A DNA stretch of 6,191 nt. Origin: Deltaproteobacteria bacterium (GTDB lineage: Bacteria; Desulfobacterota; Desulfobacteria; Desulfobacterales; BuS5). The notes beneath the pieces were generated by a model. The model ran no database searches. It saw only the letters and a list, made by a program, of their open reading frames with translations, and was not told where the DNA came from. Made by a program: the position numbers and the translations under genes. Shown piece after piece: positions 1 to 6,014 of the stretch. Within the stretch, counting starts at the first letter, position 1. Each line of letters starts with the position of its first letter. The stretch spans positions 1 through 6,191 of the forward strand of contig JAGGWL010000229.1 of assembly GCA_021157555.1 (NCBI GenBank), read 5' to 3'.

Positions 1-836
1 AATTAAATGAAATTGACAAGGAAATACAAAAAAGAGAATATGATATAAAGGCTGACGCCTCAAGTTTGAATAAAATTATATCAAATATCCAAAAAGGTCG
101 TTTAAAAGCAAAACTGGCCAAAAGAGAACTTACCAGGGCAAACCTGCGGTTGGTTGTAAGTATTGCAAAAAAATATACCAACAGAGGTTTACAATTTCTG
201 GATTTAATCCAGGAAGGTAATATCGGCCTGATGAAAGCCGTGGACAAGTTCGAATATCGCCGGGGATACAAGTTCTCGACATATGCAACATGGTGGATAC
301 GACAAGCCATAACCCGTGCTATAGCTGACCAGGCAAGAACGATCAGGATCCCTGTACACATGATTGAAACCATCAATAAGCTGATACGCACATCAAGGTA
401 CCTGCTACAGGAATTTGGACGTGAACCTACACCCGAAGAATTAGCTGAAAAGATGGAAATTCCGTTGGACAAAGTGCGCAAAGTGCTAAAGATCGCAAGA
501 GAACCAATATCTCTGGAAACACCAATAGGCGAAGAAGAGGATAGCCATCTTGGTGATTTTATTGAAGATAAAAAATTTATAATTCCTTCTGATGCTGCAG
601 TCAGCCTTGATTTGTCCGAACAAACAAGAAAGGTACTGGCAACTTTGACGCCAAGGGAAGAAAAAGTGCTAAGAATGCGGTTTGGTATAGGTGAAAAAGC
701 TGATCATACTTTGGAAGAAGTTGGACAGGATTTCGCCGTAACACGAGAAAGAATCAGGCAGATTGAGGCCAAGGCATTGAGAAAGCTCAGACATCCGACC
801 AGAAGTCGTAAATTGAAAGGTTTTATTGAAAGGTAG
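1..836 (+). CDS. rpoD: RNA polymerase primary sigma factor (sigma-70), 3' part only
   Basis: This is the housekeeping sigma factor that directs RNA polymerase to -35/-10 promoters. The frame is open from the first complete codon (position 3) with no stop, so the gene is cut by the window edge; the TTG at 66 is an internal leucine codon. About 277 residues remain. Region 2 (about 120-353) carries RANLRLVVSIAKKY, the DLIQEGNIGLMKAVDKF core-binding segment and the -10 recognition and melting helix with YKFSTYATWWIRQAI. Region 3 follows, starting RIPVHMIETINK. Region 4 (about 645-800) has LTPREEKVLRMRFG and the -35 helix-turn-helix with VTRERIRQIEAKALRKLRHP, nearly identical to E. coli RpoD. The missing N-terminal part would hold region 1.1 and any non-conserved region. 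The gene ends in TAG at 834-836. Family assignment is certain; primary rather than alternative sigma is inferred from the near-consensus regions 2 and 4. Confidence 0.97.
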   Translation, partial: LNEIDKEIQKREYDIKADASSLNKIISNIQKGRLKAKLAKRELTRANLRLVVSIAKKYTNRGLQFLDLIQEGNIGLMKAVDKFEYRRGYKFSTYATWWIRQAITRAIADQARTIRIPVHMIETINKLIRTSRYLLQEFGREPTPEELAEKMEIPLDKVRKVLKIAREPISLETPIGEEEDSHLGDFIEDKKFIIPSDAAVSLDLSEQTRKVLATLTPREEKVLRMRFGIGEKADHTLEEVGQDFAVTRERIRQIEAKALRKLRHPTRSRKLKGFIER

Positions 837-877
837 TTATTGACAAAAAAAAAATATAAAGTTAATAAGTACCTACT

Positions 878-900
878 TTATCCATCCATGGGATGGATAA
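878..900. repeat. Perfect 10-bp inverted repeat between rpoD and the tRNA
   Basis: TTATCCATCC (878-887) and GGATGGATAA (891-900) are exact reverse complements around a 3-nt ATG centre. As RNA this gives a 10-bp hairpin with a tight loop, 41 nt after the rpoD stop. No T-run follows, so it is not a canonical intrinsic terminator. It could be a 3'-end stabilising hairpin for rpoD mRNA, a processing site between mRNA and tRNA, or a protein-binding operator; the sequence does not decide. Confidence 0.6.
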
Positions 901-930
901 CTGCTAATAAAAATGTTTTGCATTTATTTA

Positions 931-1003
931 GGGCCCATAGCTCAGCTGGAAGAGCCACCGGCTCATAACCGGTAGGTCCCTGGTTCGAACCCAGGTGGGC
1001 CCA
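931..1003 (+). tRNA. tRNA with CAU anticodon (elongator Met, or Ile2 decoding AUA)
   Basis: A full cloverleaf folds: acceptor GGGCCCA (931-937) with TGGGCCC (996-1002); D stem GCTC/GAGC around AGCTGGAA; anticodon stem ACCGG (957-961) with CCGGT (969-973) around loop CTCATAA, anticodon CAT at 964-966; variable AGGTC; T stem CCTGG/CCAGG with loop TTCGAAC; discriminator A1003. CCA is not encoded (TA follows), so it must be added enzymatically. It is not the initiator: position 1:72 is a G:C pair and the three G:C pairs next to the anticodon loop are absent. Elongator Met and the lysidine-modified Ile2 share this anticodon. C4:G69 and C5:G68 resemble the TilS-recognised acceptor pairs of E. coli tRNA-Ile2, so the amino acid is left open. 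Position 26 is C (956), where a purine is usual. The gene may be transcribed with rpoD; no strong private promoter is seen. Confidence 0.95.
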
Positions 1004-1015
1004 TACTTATGATTT

Positions 1016-1021
1016 TATAAT
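1016..1021 (+). promoter_or_regulatory. Candidate -10 box (TATAAT) after the tRNA
   Basis: This is an exact TATAAT consensus, but no recognisable -35 element sits 16-18 bp upstream, where the tRNA T and acceptor arm lies. There is also no extended -10 TG at the proper spacing. A start near 1028 would place the terminator hairpin at 1040-1072 inside the leader of the NIF3-like gene. The surrounding AT-rich sequence makes a chance match quite possible. Confidence 0.25.
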
Positions 1022-1039
1022 TTATTTTTACAATTAAAG

Positions 1040-1072
1040 GCGGGATCACCTAAAAGTGGTCGCGCTTTTTTT
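1040..1072 (+). terminator. Intrinsic terminator after the tRNA
   Basis: GCGGGATCAC (1040-1049) pairs with GTGGTCGCGC (1056-1065) in a 10-position stem with one G:G mismatch and one G:U pair, a 6-nt CTAAAA loop, and an uninterrupted seven-T tract at 1066-1072. This is a good rho-independent terminator for transcripts ending in the tRNA. It lies only 17 nt before the ATG of the NIF3-like gene, which leaves no room for a promoter between them. Confidence 0.8.
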
Positions 1073-1089
1073 GCTCAATCTTTTTAAAA

Positions 1090-2214
1090 ATGAAAGCTAC
1101 AGTAAGAAATATAATAGAAGCGATGCAAACCATTGCGCCCTCCTGCCTTGCCGAGGAATGGGATAATGTCGGGTTGCAAGTTGGAAATAAAGATTGGGCA
1201 GTCAAAAAAATATGGATTGCATTAGACCCTCTGCCTGAAGTAGTTGAAGCTGCATGCAGCAAAGGAGTTGATCTTTTAATAACACATCACCCACTTCTTT
1301 TTAAACCTTTAAAATCCATTGATTTATCAACCACTACCGGTTCAATAATAAATACGGCGCTTTGTAACGGAATGGCTATTTTTTCAGCCCACACAAATCT
1401 TGACAAAGTAAAGGGCGGTATAAATGATATACTGGCTGACATAATAGGACTGAAAAATCTAAAAGTACTGAGTAAACCGGTTCTCACAAAAAAAATAAAG
1501 CTGGTTATATACATACCAACAGGATATGAGGATCAAATATTAAAAGCTTTATTCAAGTCAGCCGCCGGAAAAATAGGCAATTATACATGCTGTACGTTTA
1601 GAAATAAAGGAGAGGGAACCTTTAGACCAGGCTCTGAGTCAAAACCCTATGCAGGAAAGATCGGAGAAATATCTCATCAGGATGAGTCAAGAATAGAAGT
1701 GGTAGTTGAAAAAGATAATCTTAAATATGTTGTTGAAAATATTAGAAAAAATCATCCTTATGAGACTATGGCATATGATGTTTATCCTCTTTTTGTATCA
1801 GAATACGAAGCTTCTGACGGTCTAGGCCGTACAGGAGAAACAGATAAAGAAGTAAGCCTTTTATCATTGGCAAAAAATATCAAGCAAAAAATTGGCCTGA
1901 AATATATCAAGATTGCGGGGCATTCTGATTTAAAAATTAATAATGTTGCTCTTTGCTCAGGAAGCGGATCGAGTCTTCTGGGCGACTTTTTTGAATCAGG
2001 AGCTGATGTTTATATAAGCGGTGATCTTGGTTACCATAATGCAAGGGATGTAGAAGCCGCAGGTAAAGGATTGATAGATATTGGACATTTTGCATCGGAA
2101 CATATATTTATAACATATCTTGCTGAAAAGCTTGGTAATATCCTGACAGAAACCGGTTTTGATATTGAAATTGAGGCTTGCGACATGGAAACAGATCCAT
2201 TTATGATTTTATAG
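1090..2214 (+). CDS. NIF3/YqfO-family dinuclear metal-binding protein
   Basis: The 374-residue protein belongs to the widespread NIF3-like family (E. coli YbgI, B. subtilis YqfO), toroidal cytoplasmic proteins with a two-metal centre whose biological role is unsettled. Family hallmarks are AEEWDNVGLQVG (residues 21-32), LLITHHPLLF with H66/H67, HTNLD with H101/D105, and C-terminal IGHFASEH with H333/E337; together these match the usual metal ligands. Residues about 130-240 form the inserted PII/CutA-like domain found in the long YqfO type, including GEGTFRPG and NHPYETMAYDVYP. The length agrees with YqfO and exceeds the shorter YbgI type of about 250 residues. ATG at 1090 is chosen because the typical N-terminus (M-K-A-T-V-R-N-I-I-E) begins there. 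No Shine-Dalgarno sequence precedes it, and a terminator ends 17 nt upstream. The zinc-ribbon gene follows after 12 nt, suggesting co-transcription. Confidence 0.95.
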   Translation: MKATVRNIIEAMQTIAPSCLAEEWDNVGLQVGNKDWAVKKIWIALDPLPEVVEAACSKGVDLLITHHPLLFKPLKSIDLSTTTGSIINTALCNGMAIFSAHTNLDKVKGGINDILADIIGLKNLKVLSKPVLTKKIKLVIYIPTGYEDQILKALFKSAAGKIGNYTCCTFRNKGEGTFRPGSESKPYAGKIGEISHQDESRIEVVVEKDNLKYVVENIRKNHPYETMAYDVYPLFVSEYEASDGLGRTGETDKEVSLLSLAKNIKQKIGLKYIKIAGHSDLKINNVALCSGSGSSLLGDFFESGADVYISGDLGYHNARDVEAAGKGLIDIGHFASEHIFITYLAEKLGNILTETGFDIEIEACDMETDPFMIL

Positions 2215-2226
2215 GATTATAATATT

Positions 2227-2952
2227 ATGCCTGAAACAACAAAGGAACAGACCTACCGACTGGTAGCACTGCAACAGGTTGAAACAGATATAAAAATAAA
2301 TAAAGCTTCAATAGAAAATTTACCCGATAAACTTGCAAAAATTGATGCAGAACTTAATCATGCCGAAGAAATAGTTAATAAAAATGAAGCGCTGTTAAAA
2401 GACTATAGTCAAAAATATCGTTCCTACGAATCGGATACGGAAATTAATCGCTCAAAAATAAAAAAAAGCGAAACAAAACTTGAATCAGTAAAAAACAACA
2501 AAGAATATCAATCATCATTAAAGGAGATTAGCGAACTTAAAAGCAAAAATTCAAAAATCGAAGATGATATGATTCAGTATCTTGACAAAATAGACGAAAT
2601 AGAGGATGAAATCAAATCTCTGAAAAATGATTATAAAAAAATTGCTGAAAGAATAAAGATAAAAAAAAATGAGTTAAAAAATCAGGTTAAAAATGATGAA
2701 CAGGAACTGATACAACTTTATGCTGAAAGAGATAAAATAATAGAATCCGTTCAAAAGGATTTAATAAAAAAATTTTTGATAATACAAGAAAAACAGCCAA
2801 ACGGCGTAGCTATTGTGCAGGCCAAAAATTCCATCTGTTGCGGCTGTAATATGAACATTCCGCCACAGATGTATAATAACCTGCAACGTTGTAATAGTCT
2901 GGAATTTTGTCCATTTTGTAACAGAATCCTGTATTGGCAACAGGAGGAGTAA
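2227..2952 (+). CDS. Coiled-coil protein with C-terminal C4 zinc ribbon (zf-RING_7 / CT398 type)
   Basis: This is a 241-residue cytoplasmic protein. Residues about 10-185 are highly charged and rich in K, E, I and L in heptad-like order, indicating a long helical hairpin or coiled coil. The C-terminus has two CxxC knuckles, C204-C-G-C207 and C228-P-F-C231, separated by 20 residues, which fits one zinc-binding ribbon; C205 and C222 are additional cysteines. This architecture is that of the family annotated as a C4-type zinc ribbon domain protein, commonly found next to NIF3-like genes. The molecular role is not established; chlamydial CT398 of this family has been linked to sigma-54 and secretion components, which need not hold here. 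The start is ATG 2227, 12 nt after the NIF3-like stop, with a weak AGGA at 2213-2216 overlapping that stop. The stop TAA (2950-2952) lies 10 nt before the rnpB 5' end. Confidence 0.92.
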   Translation: MPETTKEQTYRLVALQQVETDIKINKASIENLPDKLAKIDAELNHAEEIVNKNEALLKDYSQKYRSYESDTEINRSKIKKSETKLESVKNNKEYQSSLKEISELKSKNSKIEDDMIQYLDKIDEIEDEIKSLKNDYKKIAERIKIKKNELKNQVKNDEQELIQLYAERDKIIESVQKDLIKKFLIIQEKQPNGVAIVQAKNSICCGCNMNIPPQMYNNLQRCNSLEFCPFCNRILYWQQEE

Positions 2953-2955
2953 AAT
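2950..2955 (+). promoter_or_regulatory. rnpB: Candidate rnpB -10 box (TAAAAT)
   Basis: TAAAAT matches the consensus at 5 of 6 positions and lies 7 nt before the predicted mature 5' end of RNase P RNA, overlapping the stop codon of the upstream gene. No good -35 is seen at 16-18 bp. An alternative pair, TTGGCA (2934-2939) with TAATAT (2957-2962) at 17-bp spacing, would start transcription inside helix P1 and so fits less well. Processing from the upstream mRNA is also possible. Confidence 0.25.
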
Positions 2956-2962
2956 CTAATAT

Positions 2963-3362
2963 ACGGTTGGAGCAGTACAAACGATCGCTGGATATTTTAT
3001 CCGGAGGAAAGTCCGAACACCACAGGGCAGGGTGCTCCATAACGTGGAGTCATGGCGACGTGAAGGAAAGTGCAACAGAAAGTATACCGCCTTTTTAGGC
3101 AGCTTGTAAAGAGTTGCCCGTTCCGAAGGTAAGGGTGAAAAGGTGCGGTAAGAGCGCACCAGTTCTTCGGGTGACCGGGGAAGCTTTGTAAACCCCACCC
3201 GGTGCAAGACCAAATAGGGGAGCGTTAAGGGTTGCCCGCCTAAGCTCCCGGGTAGGTCGCAAGAAATGCCGAGCAATCGGCATTCATAGATGAATGATCG
3301 TTACCGGAATGAGGGTAACCTCTTTTTGGCACAAGATTCGGCTTATGAACTGCTCCAACCGT
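2963..3362 (+). ncRNA. rnpB: RNase P RNA, bacterial type A
   Basis: This is the catalytic RNA that removes 5' leaders from pre-tRNAs, working with the RnpA protein. The ends are set by a perfect 14-bp P1 helix: 2963-2976 pairs with 3349-3362. P2 is AACGATC (2980-2986) with GATCGTT (3296-3302). P3 is a short hairpin, GGATA/TATCC. Conserved core elements appear in order: GAGGAAAGTCCG (3004-3015), ACAGAAAGTATACCGCC (3075-3091), the hairpin GGTGCG/CGCACC around GTAAGAG (3142-3160), GACCAAATAGGGG (3208-3220), P15 GGGAGC/GCTCCC enclosing the 3' half of the specificity region, CCCGGGTAGG (3247-3256) with the L15 GGT that pairs with the tRNA 3' CCA, a GNRA-capped hairpin ATGCCGA-GCAA-TCGGCAT (3266-3283), and AGATGAATGA. 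About 400 nt is normal for type A. The closing P1 arm followed by TTTT (3362-3365) could act as a weak terminator. Open frames on either strand here are not genes. Confidence 0.97.
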
Positions 3363-3386
3363 TTTATCAAGGCCGTTTCATCAAGG
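3359..3386 (+). repeat. Tandem 14-bp direct repeat at the rnpB 3' end
   Basis: CCGTTTTATCAAGG (3359-3372) is followed at once by CCGTTTCATCAAGG (3373-3386), with 13 of 14 positions identical. The first copy includes the last four bases of RNase P RNA helix P1. The second copy sits just upstream of the ribosome-binding site (AGGA, 3391-3394) of the next gene. It looks like a small tandem duplication in the 40-nt spacer. Confidence 0.75.
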
Positions 3387-3402
3387 AACCAGGACGAAAC
3401 AA

Positions 3403-4710
3403 ATGACAAATAACCATTTGAACAATATATCTTTTACAGAAAAAGCAAAGATCTTTTCGGAAGATTACCTGAAATCTTGTATATATATTTCTAAAGTTGA
3501 CGTTTCAGAATTTATTTTTACAGAAAAGCTGCTTTTTAATCTTATAGGCTCATCTCAAATACTTGAGGATTTTCTCGATTTTCACGGTGCACGAAATAAT
3601 GAAACATGGTATTTGTATAGAGAACTTAGCGCTGCTGTAAGACATTTAAGCCGTGGATGCTATTACCAGAAGCATATTTCAAACAGTTTAGATTTTTATA
3701 ATCTCACGGATATAGAAGTATTCAGAAAAGAAGGGGATATTACGCTTGATTTTTTAACCCAGACTTTAATTGATCTTGCTCCTGTAATAACAGATGAGGC
3801 TTGCAGACTTAAGATTCCAATCCCTGAAAAAAGCTTTAAGCCCGCAAAATTTCCCAGCATTGTAACAACTGAGATGCTGGCTTACAATATTGATGATACA
3901 GACAGGGATCAACAGAAAAAAAATATTGTAAAAATAGCAAGTGATTTTCTTCAAATCATACGAGAATTTGAGCCATTTGAATCCTATGGGCCGCGAACGG
4001 CGGAGGAGATCAAGGAGATTGTTCCGGAAAGGATTAATGAAGTTCTTATAGGCCGATTTGAAATGATGGTTCACAACCTTCAGTCATCCTTTGATACTTA
4101 TGTAATACACGGAGGGTTTAGGCTTGGAAACAAAAAATTAAAAACATTACGCGGCATTTTTTCCGTTGTGTTTCATCTTCTCCAAACAATAGGCCGGCTG
4201 CTACATTTCTATGAACGTCATTTGCACGATGCCGGGTATAAAAATATTTATCAGCAGGTTCAGAATCGTCTTTCCGCAATTATTGATCCTGATGCATTAT
4301 TAGACCGCACCATAAACTATGGTCTGTTTTATATCTGTAATTTTCTTTCAGACGGTAAAACGATAGCCATAGAAATACTTAATGAAAATATAGAAAAATC
4401 TTCCATTACTGTTGGTATTCCGGTAAAATTAGGTTTTCACAGCAGACCAAGCATGATGGTTGCTAAAATTGTGCAGCATTACGGCGGTAATGTCGAAATG
4501 TGTGTGGGAAAGGACAGATTTGACGCTGGGAGCGTGCTGGACATGCAGTGGGCTGGGGGTAAAATACAAAAAGAAAATATTACGGAAGTTATTTTTGAAG
4601 GAGATATTCGCTCTCTTCATGATATAAAAATCCTCGCCAGTGTCAATTACGGAGAAGACTCTATGGGAAAGGGGGTACCTCTTCCAAATGAAATAAAGCA
4701 TCTTAGATAG
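3403..4710 (+). CDS. Large protein with C-terminal HPr-like phosphocarrier domain
   Basis: The protein has 435 residues. Residues about 334-432 align by eye with HPr of the PEP:sugar phosphotransferase system. VKLGFHSRP places the phosphorylatable His at H346 with R348 and P349 after it. FDAGSVLDMQWAGGK corresponds to the HPr regulatory-serine region, and S377 lies 31 residues after H346, exactly the His15-Ser46 distance of canonical HPr. The first ~330 residues are not recognised: they look soluble and largely helical, with no signal peptide or evident membrane span, and contain segments such as GIFSVVFHLLQTIGRLLHFYERH (241-280 region). Free HPr is only about 85-90 residues, so this is a fusion. 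A regulatory role, with the phosphorylated HPr domain controlling the N-terminal part, is inference. The start ATG at 3403 has AGGA (3391-3394) 8 nt upstream. It lies 40 nt after rnpB and 10 nt before ispD, so it is probably co-transcribed with ispD. Confidence 0.85.
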   Translation: MTNNHLNNISFTEKAKIFSEDYLKSCIYISKVDVSEFIFTEKLLFNLIGSSQILEDFLDFHGARNNETWYLYRELSAAVRHLSRGCYYQKHISNSLDFYNLTDIEVFRKEGDITLDFLTQTLIDLAPVITDEACRLKIPIPEKSFKPAKFPSIVTTEMLAYNIDDTDRDQQKKNIVKIASDFLQIIREFEPFESYGPRTAEEIKEIVPERINEVLIGRFEMMVHNLQSSFDTYVIHGGFRLGNKKLKTLRGIFSVVFHLLQTIGRLLHFYERHLHDAGYKNIYQQVQNRLSAIIDPDALLDRTINYGLFYICNFLSDGKTIAIEILNENIEKSSITVGIPVKLGFHSRPSMMVAKIVQHYGGNVEMCVGKDRFDAGSVLDMQWAGGKIQKENITEVIFEGDIRSLHDIKILASVNYGEDSMGKGVPLPNEIKHLR

Positions 4711-4720
4711 TGTGATTAAT

Positions 4721-5437
4721 ATGGTTTCAGCAATAATAGTAGCGGCAGGCAAAGGTATCAGGATGCAGAATACCTTGCGCAAACAATACCTTGAAATTGC
4801 CGGACTCCCTATATTATGTCATACTTTAAGAGCGATTGATGCATGCGGTTCAGTAAATGAAATTATCCTGGTAGTCCCGGAGGAAGACATTGATTATGCC
4901 CGATATAATATAATCAGCCGTATAAATCTTTCCAAAAAAATTAATTTGATTGCAGGCGGAGCTGAAAGAAGAGACTCTGTATATAACGGCATACTTGCTG
5001 TAAAAGATGTTAATAGTTTAGTCCTTATTCATGATGGAGTCCGTCCGTTTATTAGTCCCGAACAGATTGGGGCCTGCATATCCGCAGCAGAAGATTCGGG
5101 AGCAAGTATTATAGGTGTGCCTGTCCATGATACGATAAAAAGTGTCAATGCTTCCGGAAATGTCAATAAAACCCTGCCAAGAGAGAAAATCTGGCTGGCA
5201 CAAACCCCACAGGTTTTTAAATATTCCATCCTAAAAGATGCTCTTGATAATGCAATTAAATCGAATTATTCAGGAACTGATGATGCATTTTTTGTAGAAA
5301 ATATGGGAAAAAGCGTTAAAATGGTTAAGGGTAGCAACCTAAATATCAAAATAACGACCAAAGAGGATCTTCAATTAGCGCAAGCAATAATTAAAATAAT
5401 TTTTAAAAAAAATTGTAAAAGAAATAACTTATCTTAA
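4721..5437 (+). CDS. ispD: 2-C-methyl-D-erythritol 4-phosphate cytidylyltransferase
   Basis: This cytoplasmic enzyme of the MEP (non-mevalonate) isoprenoid pathway converts MEP and CTP to CDP-methylerythritol and pyrophosphate. From ATG 4721 it has 238 residues, normal for IspD. The N-terminal nucleotide loop AIIVAAGKGIRM (4-15) and KQYL (21-24) supply the basic pair R14/K21, spaced as R20/K27 in E. coli. Further family motifs are AGGAERRDSVYNGI, LIHDGVRPFI (about 102-111), GVPVHDTIK, LAQTPQVF and GTDDAFFVE, followed by IKITTKEDL near the end. An in-frame GTG at 4712, 1 nt after the preceding stop, would add three residues (GTG-ATT-AAT). ATG 4721 is preferred because IspD proteins usually begin just before the AIIVAAG strand; neither start has a clear Shine-Dalgarno. 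Part of this sequence (5154-5176) recurs at the window end. No ispF is seen downstream; toxin-antitoxin genes follow instead. Confidence 0.96.
   Translation: MVSAIIVAAGKGIRMQNTLRKQYLEIAGLPILCHTLRAIDACGSVNEIILVVPEEDIDYARYNIISRINLSKKINLIAGGAERRDSVYNGILAVKDVNSLVLIHDGVRPFISPEQIGACISAAEDSGASIIGVPVHDTIKSVNASGNVNKTLPREKIWLAQTPQVFKYSILKDALDNAIKSNYSGTDDAFFVENMGKSVKMVKGSNLNIKITTKEDLQLAQAIIKIIFKKNCKRNNLS
5154..5176 (+). repeat. Direct repeat, copy 1 (inside ispD)
   Basis: This 23-bp stretch within ispD encodes S-G-N-V-N-K-T-L, residues 145-152. It matches 6169-6191 at 22 of 23 positions, the first 19 without interruption. See copy 2 for interpretation. Confidence 0.8.
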
Positions 5438-5535
5438 AGGCAGCGCTACTTTAAAAGTCGAATTTGGCGTGAATATTTATACGTAACTACAGATTTGGCC
5501 CATTATCTAAAAATTTAAAGTTAAAAGAGGTTGTT

Positions 5536-5724
5536 ATGCCGCAGATGACAGTTGACATATCAGTTGGCAATGTAGCAGAAATTATTCAGTCCATGAACAC
5601 ACAGGAAATTGAAACTTTGTATCTCCTACTTACAGAGGAAGGAAAAAAATTGCTGGAACGGAAAAAAGACCTTGAACTCGGGAGAGTCAGATTTCTGACA
5701 CGGGATGAGGTCTTTAATATATGA
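5536..5724 (+). CDS. Small putative antitoxin of a type II toxin-antitoxin pair
   Basis: The gene encodes a 62-residue protein just upstream of a RelE/ParE-like toxin gene; its stop TGA overlaps the toxin ATG as ATGA (5721-5724), the translational coupling usual for such pairs. The start ATG has a strong ribosome site, AAGAGG (5525-5530), 5 nt upstream. The protein is predicted helical (VAEIIQSMNTQEIETLYLLL, then EEGKKLLERKKDLELG) and ends in FLTRDEVFNI, which resembles a toxin-binding tail. It has no ribbon-helix-helix or helix-turn-helix that I can recognise, so I cannot name the antitoxin family or say that it binds DNA. The 98-bp upstream spacer holds two ATTTGGC copies (5462-5468, 5493-5499) 31 bp apart, about three helical turns, which might be an operator. 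No convincing promoter was found. Role is inferred from context. Confidence 0.7.
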   Translation: MPQMTVDISVGNVAEIIQSMNTQEIETLYLLLTEEGKKLLERKKDLELGRVRFLTRDEVFNI

Positions 5725-6014
5725 TCTACAAGGATGAATACCATCCGCAGGTAAAAAAGGATTTGAAAAAACTCAGTCCGAATTTACGGGAAGCTGTTAG
5801 AGCAGAGCATATTCCTGCAATTCTTTTAAATCCGGAAAAAGGCAAACCGCTTAGCGGGGATCTGGGCGGTATATTTTCTTATTATCTGAAATTTGTCAGG
5901 CAGGAATATCGGATTGCCTATGTTCCTGAGGAAAGTACAAAAACGGTATTTGTGCTGATGATTGGTAAACGGGGAGAATTTTACAAGTTTCTGAAAAGAA
6001 GAATGAAAACATAA
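5721..6014 (+). CDS. RelE/ParE-superfamily toxin
   Basis: This 97-residue basic protein has the pattern of RelE-fold toxins: an N-terminal helical pair (YHPQVKKDLKKLSPNLREAV), GKPLSGDLGGIFSYYLKF over the first strands, QEYRIAYVPE (61-70), then VFVLMIGKRGEFYKFLKRR at the C-terminus. Aligned by eye with E. coli RelE, R64 and R84 correspond to R61 and R81, K57 to K54, and Y88 is near Y87, while the position of K52 is Y55. RelE members cut mRNA in the ribosomal A site; ParE members poison DNA gyrase. The GKR-x-x-x-Y ending favours the RelE side, but activity cannot be decided from sequence. The gene overlaps the preceding antitoxin-like gene by 4 nt and needs no separate ribosome site. The 177 nt after it are AT-rich and hold no further gene or clear terminator. 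Confidence 0.85.
   Translation: MIYKDEYHPQVKKDLKKLSPNLREAVRAEHIPAILLNPEKGKPLSGDLGGIFSYYLKFVRQEYRIAYVPEESTKTVFVLMIGKRGEFYKFLKRRMKT

Noticed and set aside
66..68. TTG as the start of the sigma-factor gene
   Set aside because: The frame is open to the window edge and the upstream residues continue the sigma-70 sequence; the conserved N-terminal regions must lie outside the window.
840..868. TTGACA after rpoD as a -35 box for the tRNA
   Set aside because: The exact hexamer at 840-845 has no good -10 at proper spacing (TAATAA at 863-868 matches only 3 of 6), and the tRNA starts more than 60 nt further on.
2956..3283. Antisense open frames of 106 and 62 codons
   Set aside because: They lie wholly across the structured RNase P RNA gene and have no recognisable protein features; open frames over stable RNAs are a common artefact.
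4712..4714. GTG start for ispD
   Set aside because: It is possible but adds only three non-conserved residues, has no Shine-Dalgarno, and ATG 4721 sits where IspD proteins normally begin.
4429..4782. Antisense 117-codon frame across the HPr domain and ispD start
   Set aside because: It runs opposite two well-supported coding sequences, has no ribosome site or family signature, and its open length follows from the codons of the sense genes.
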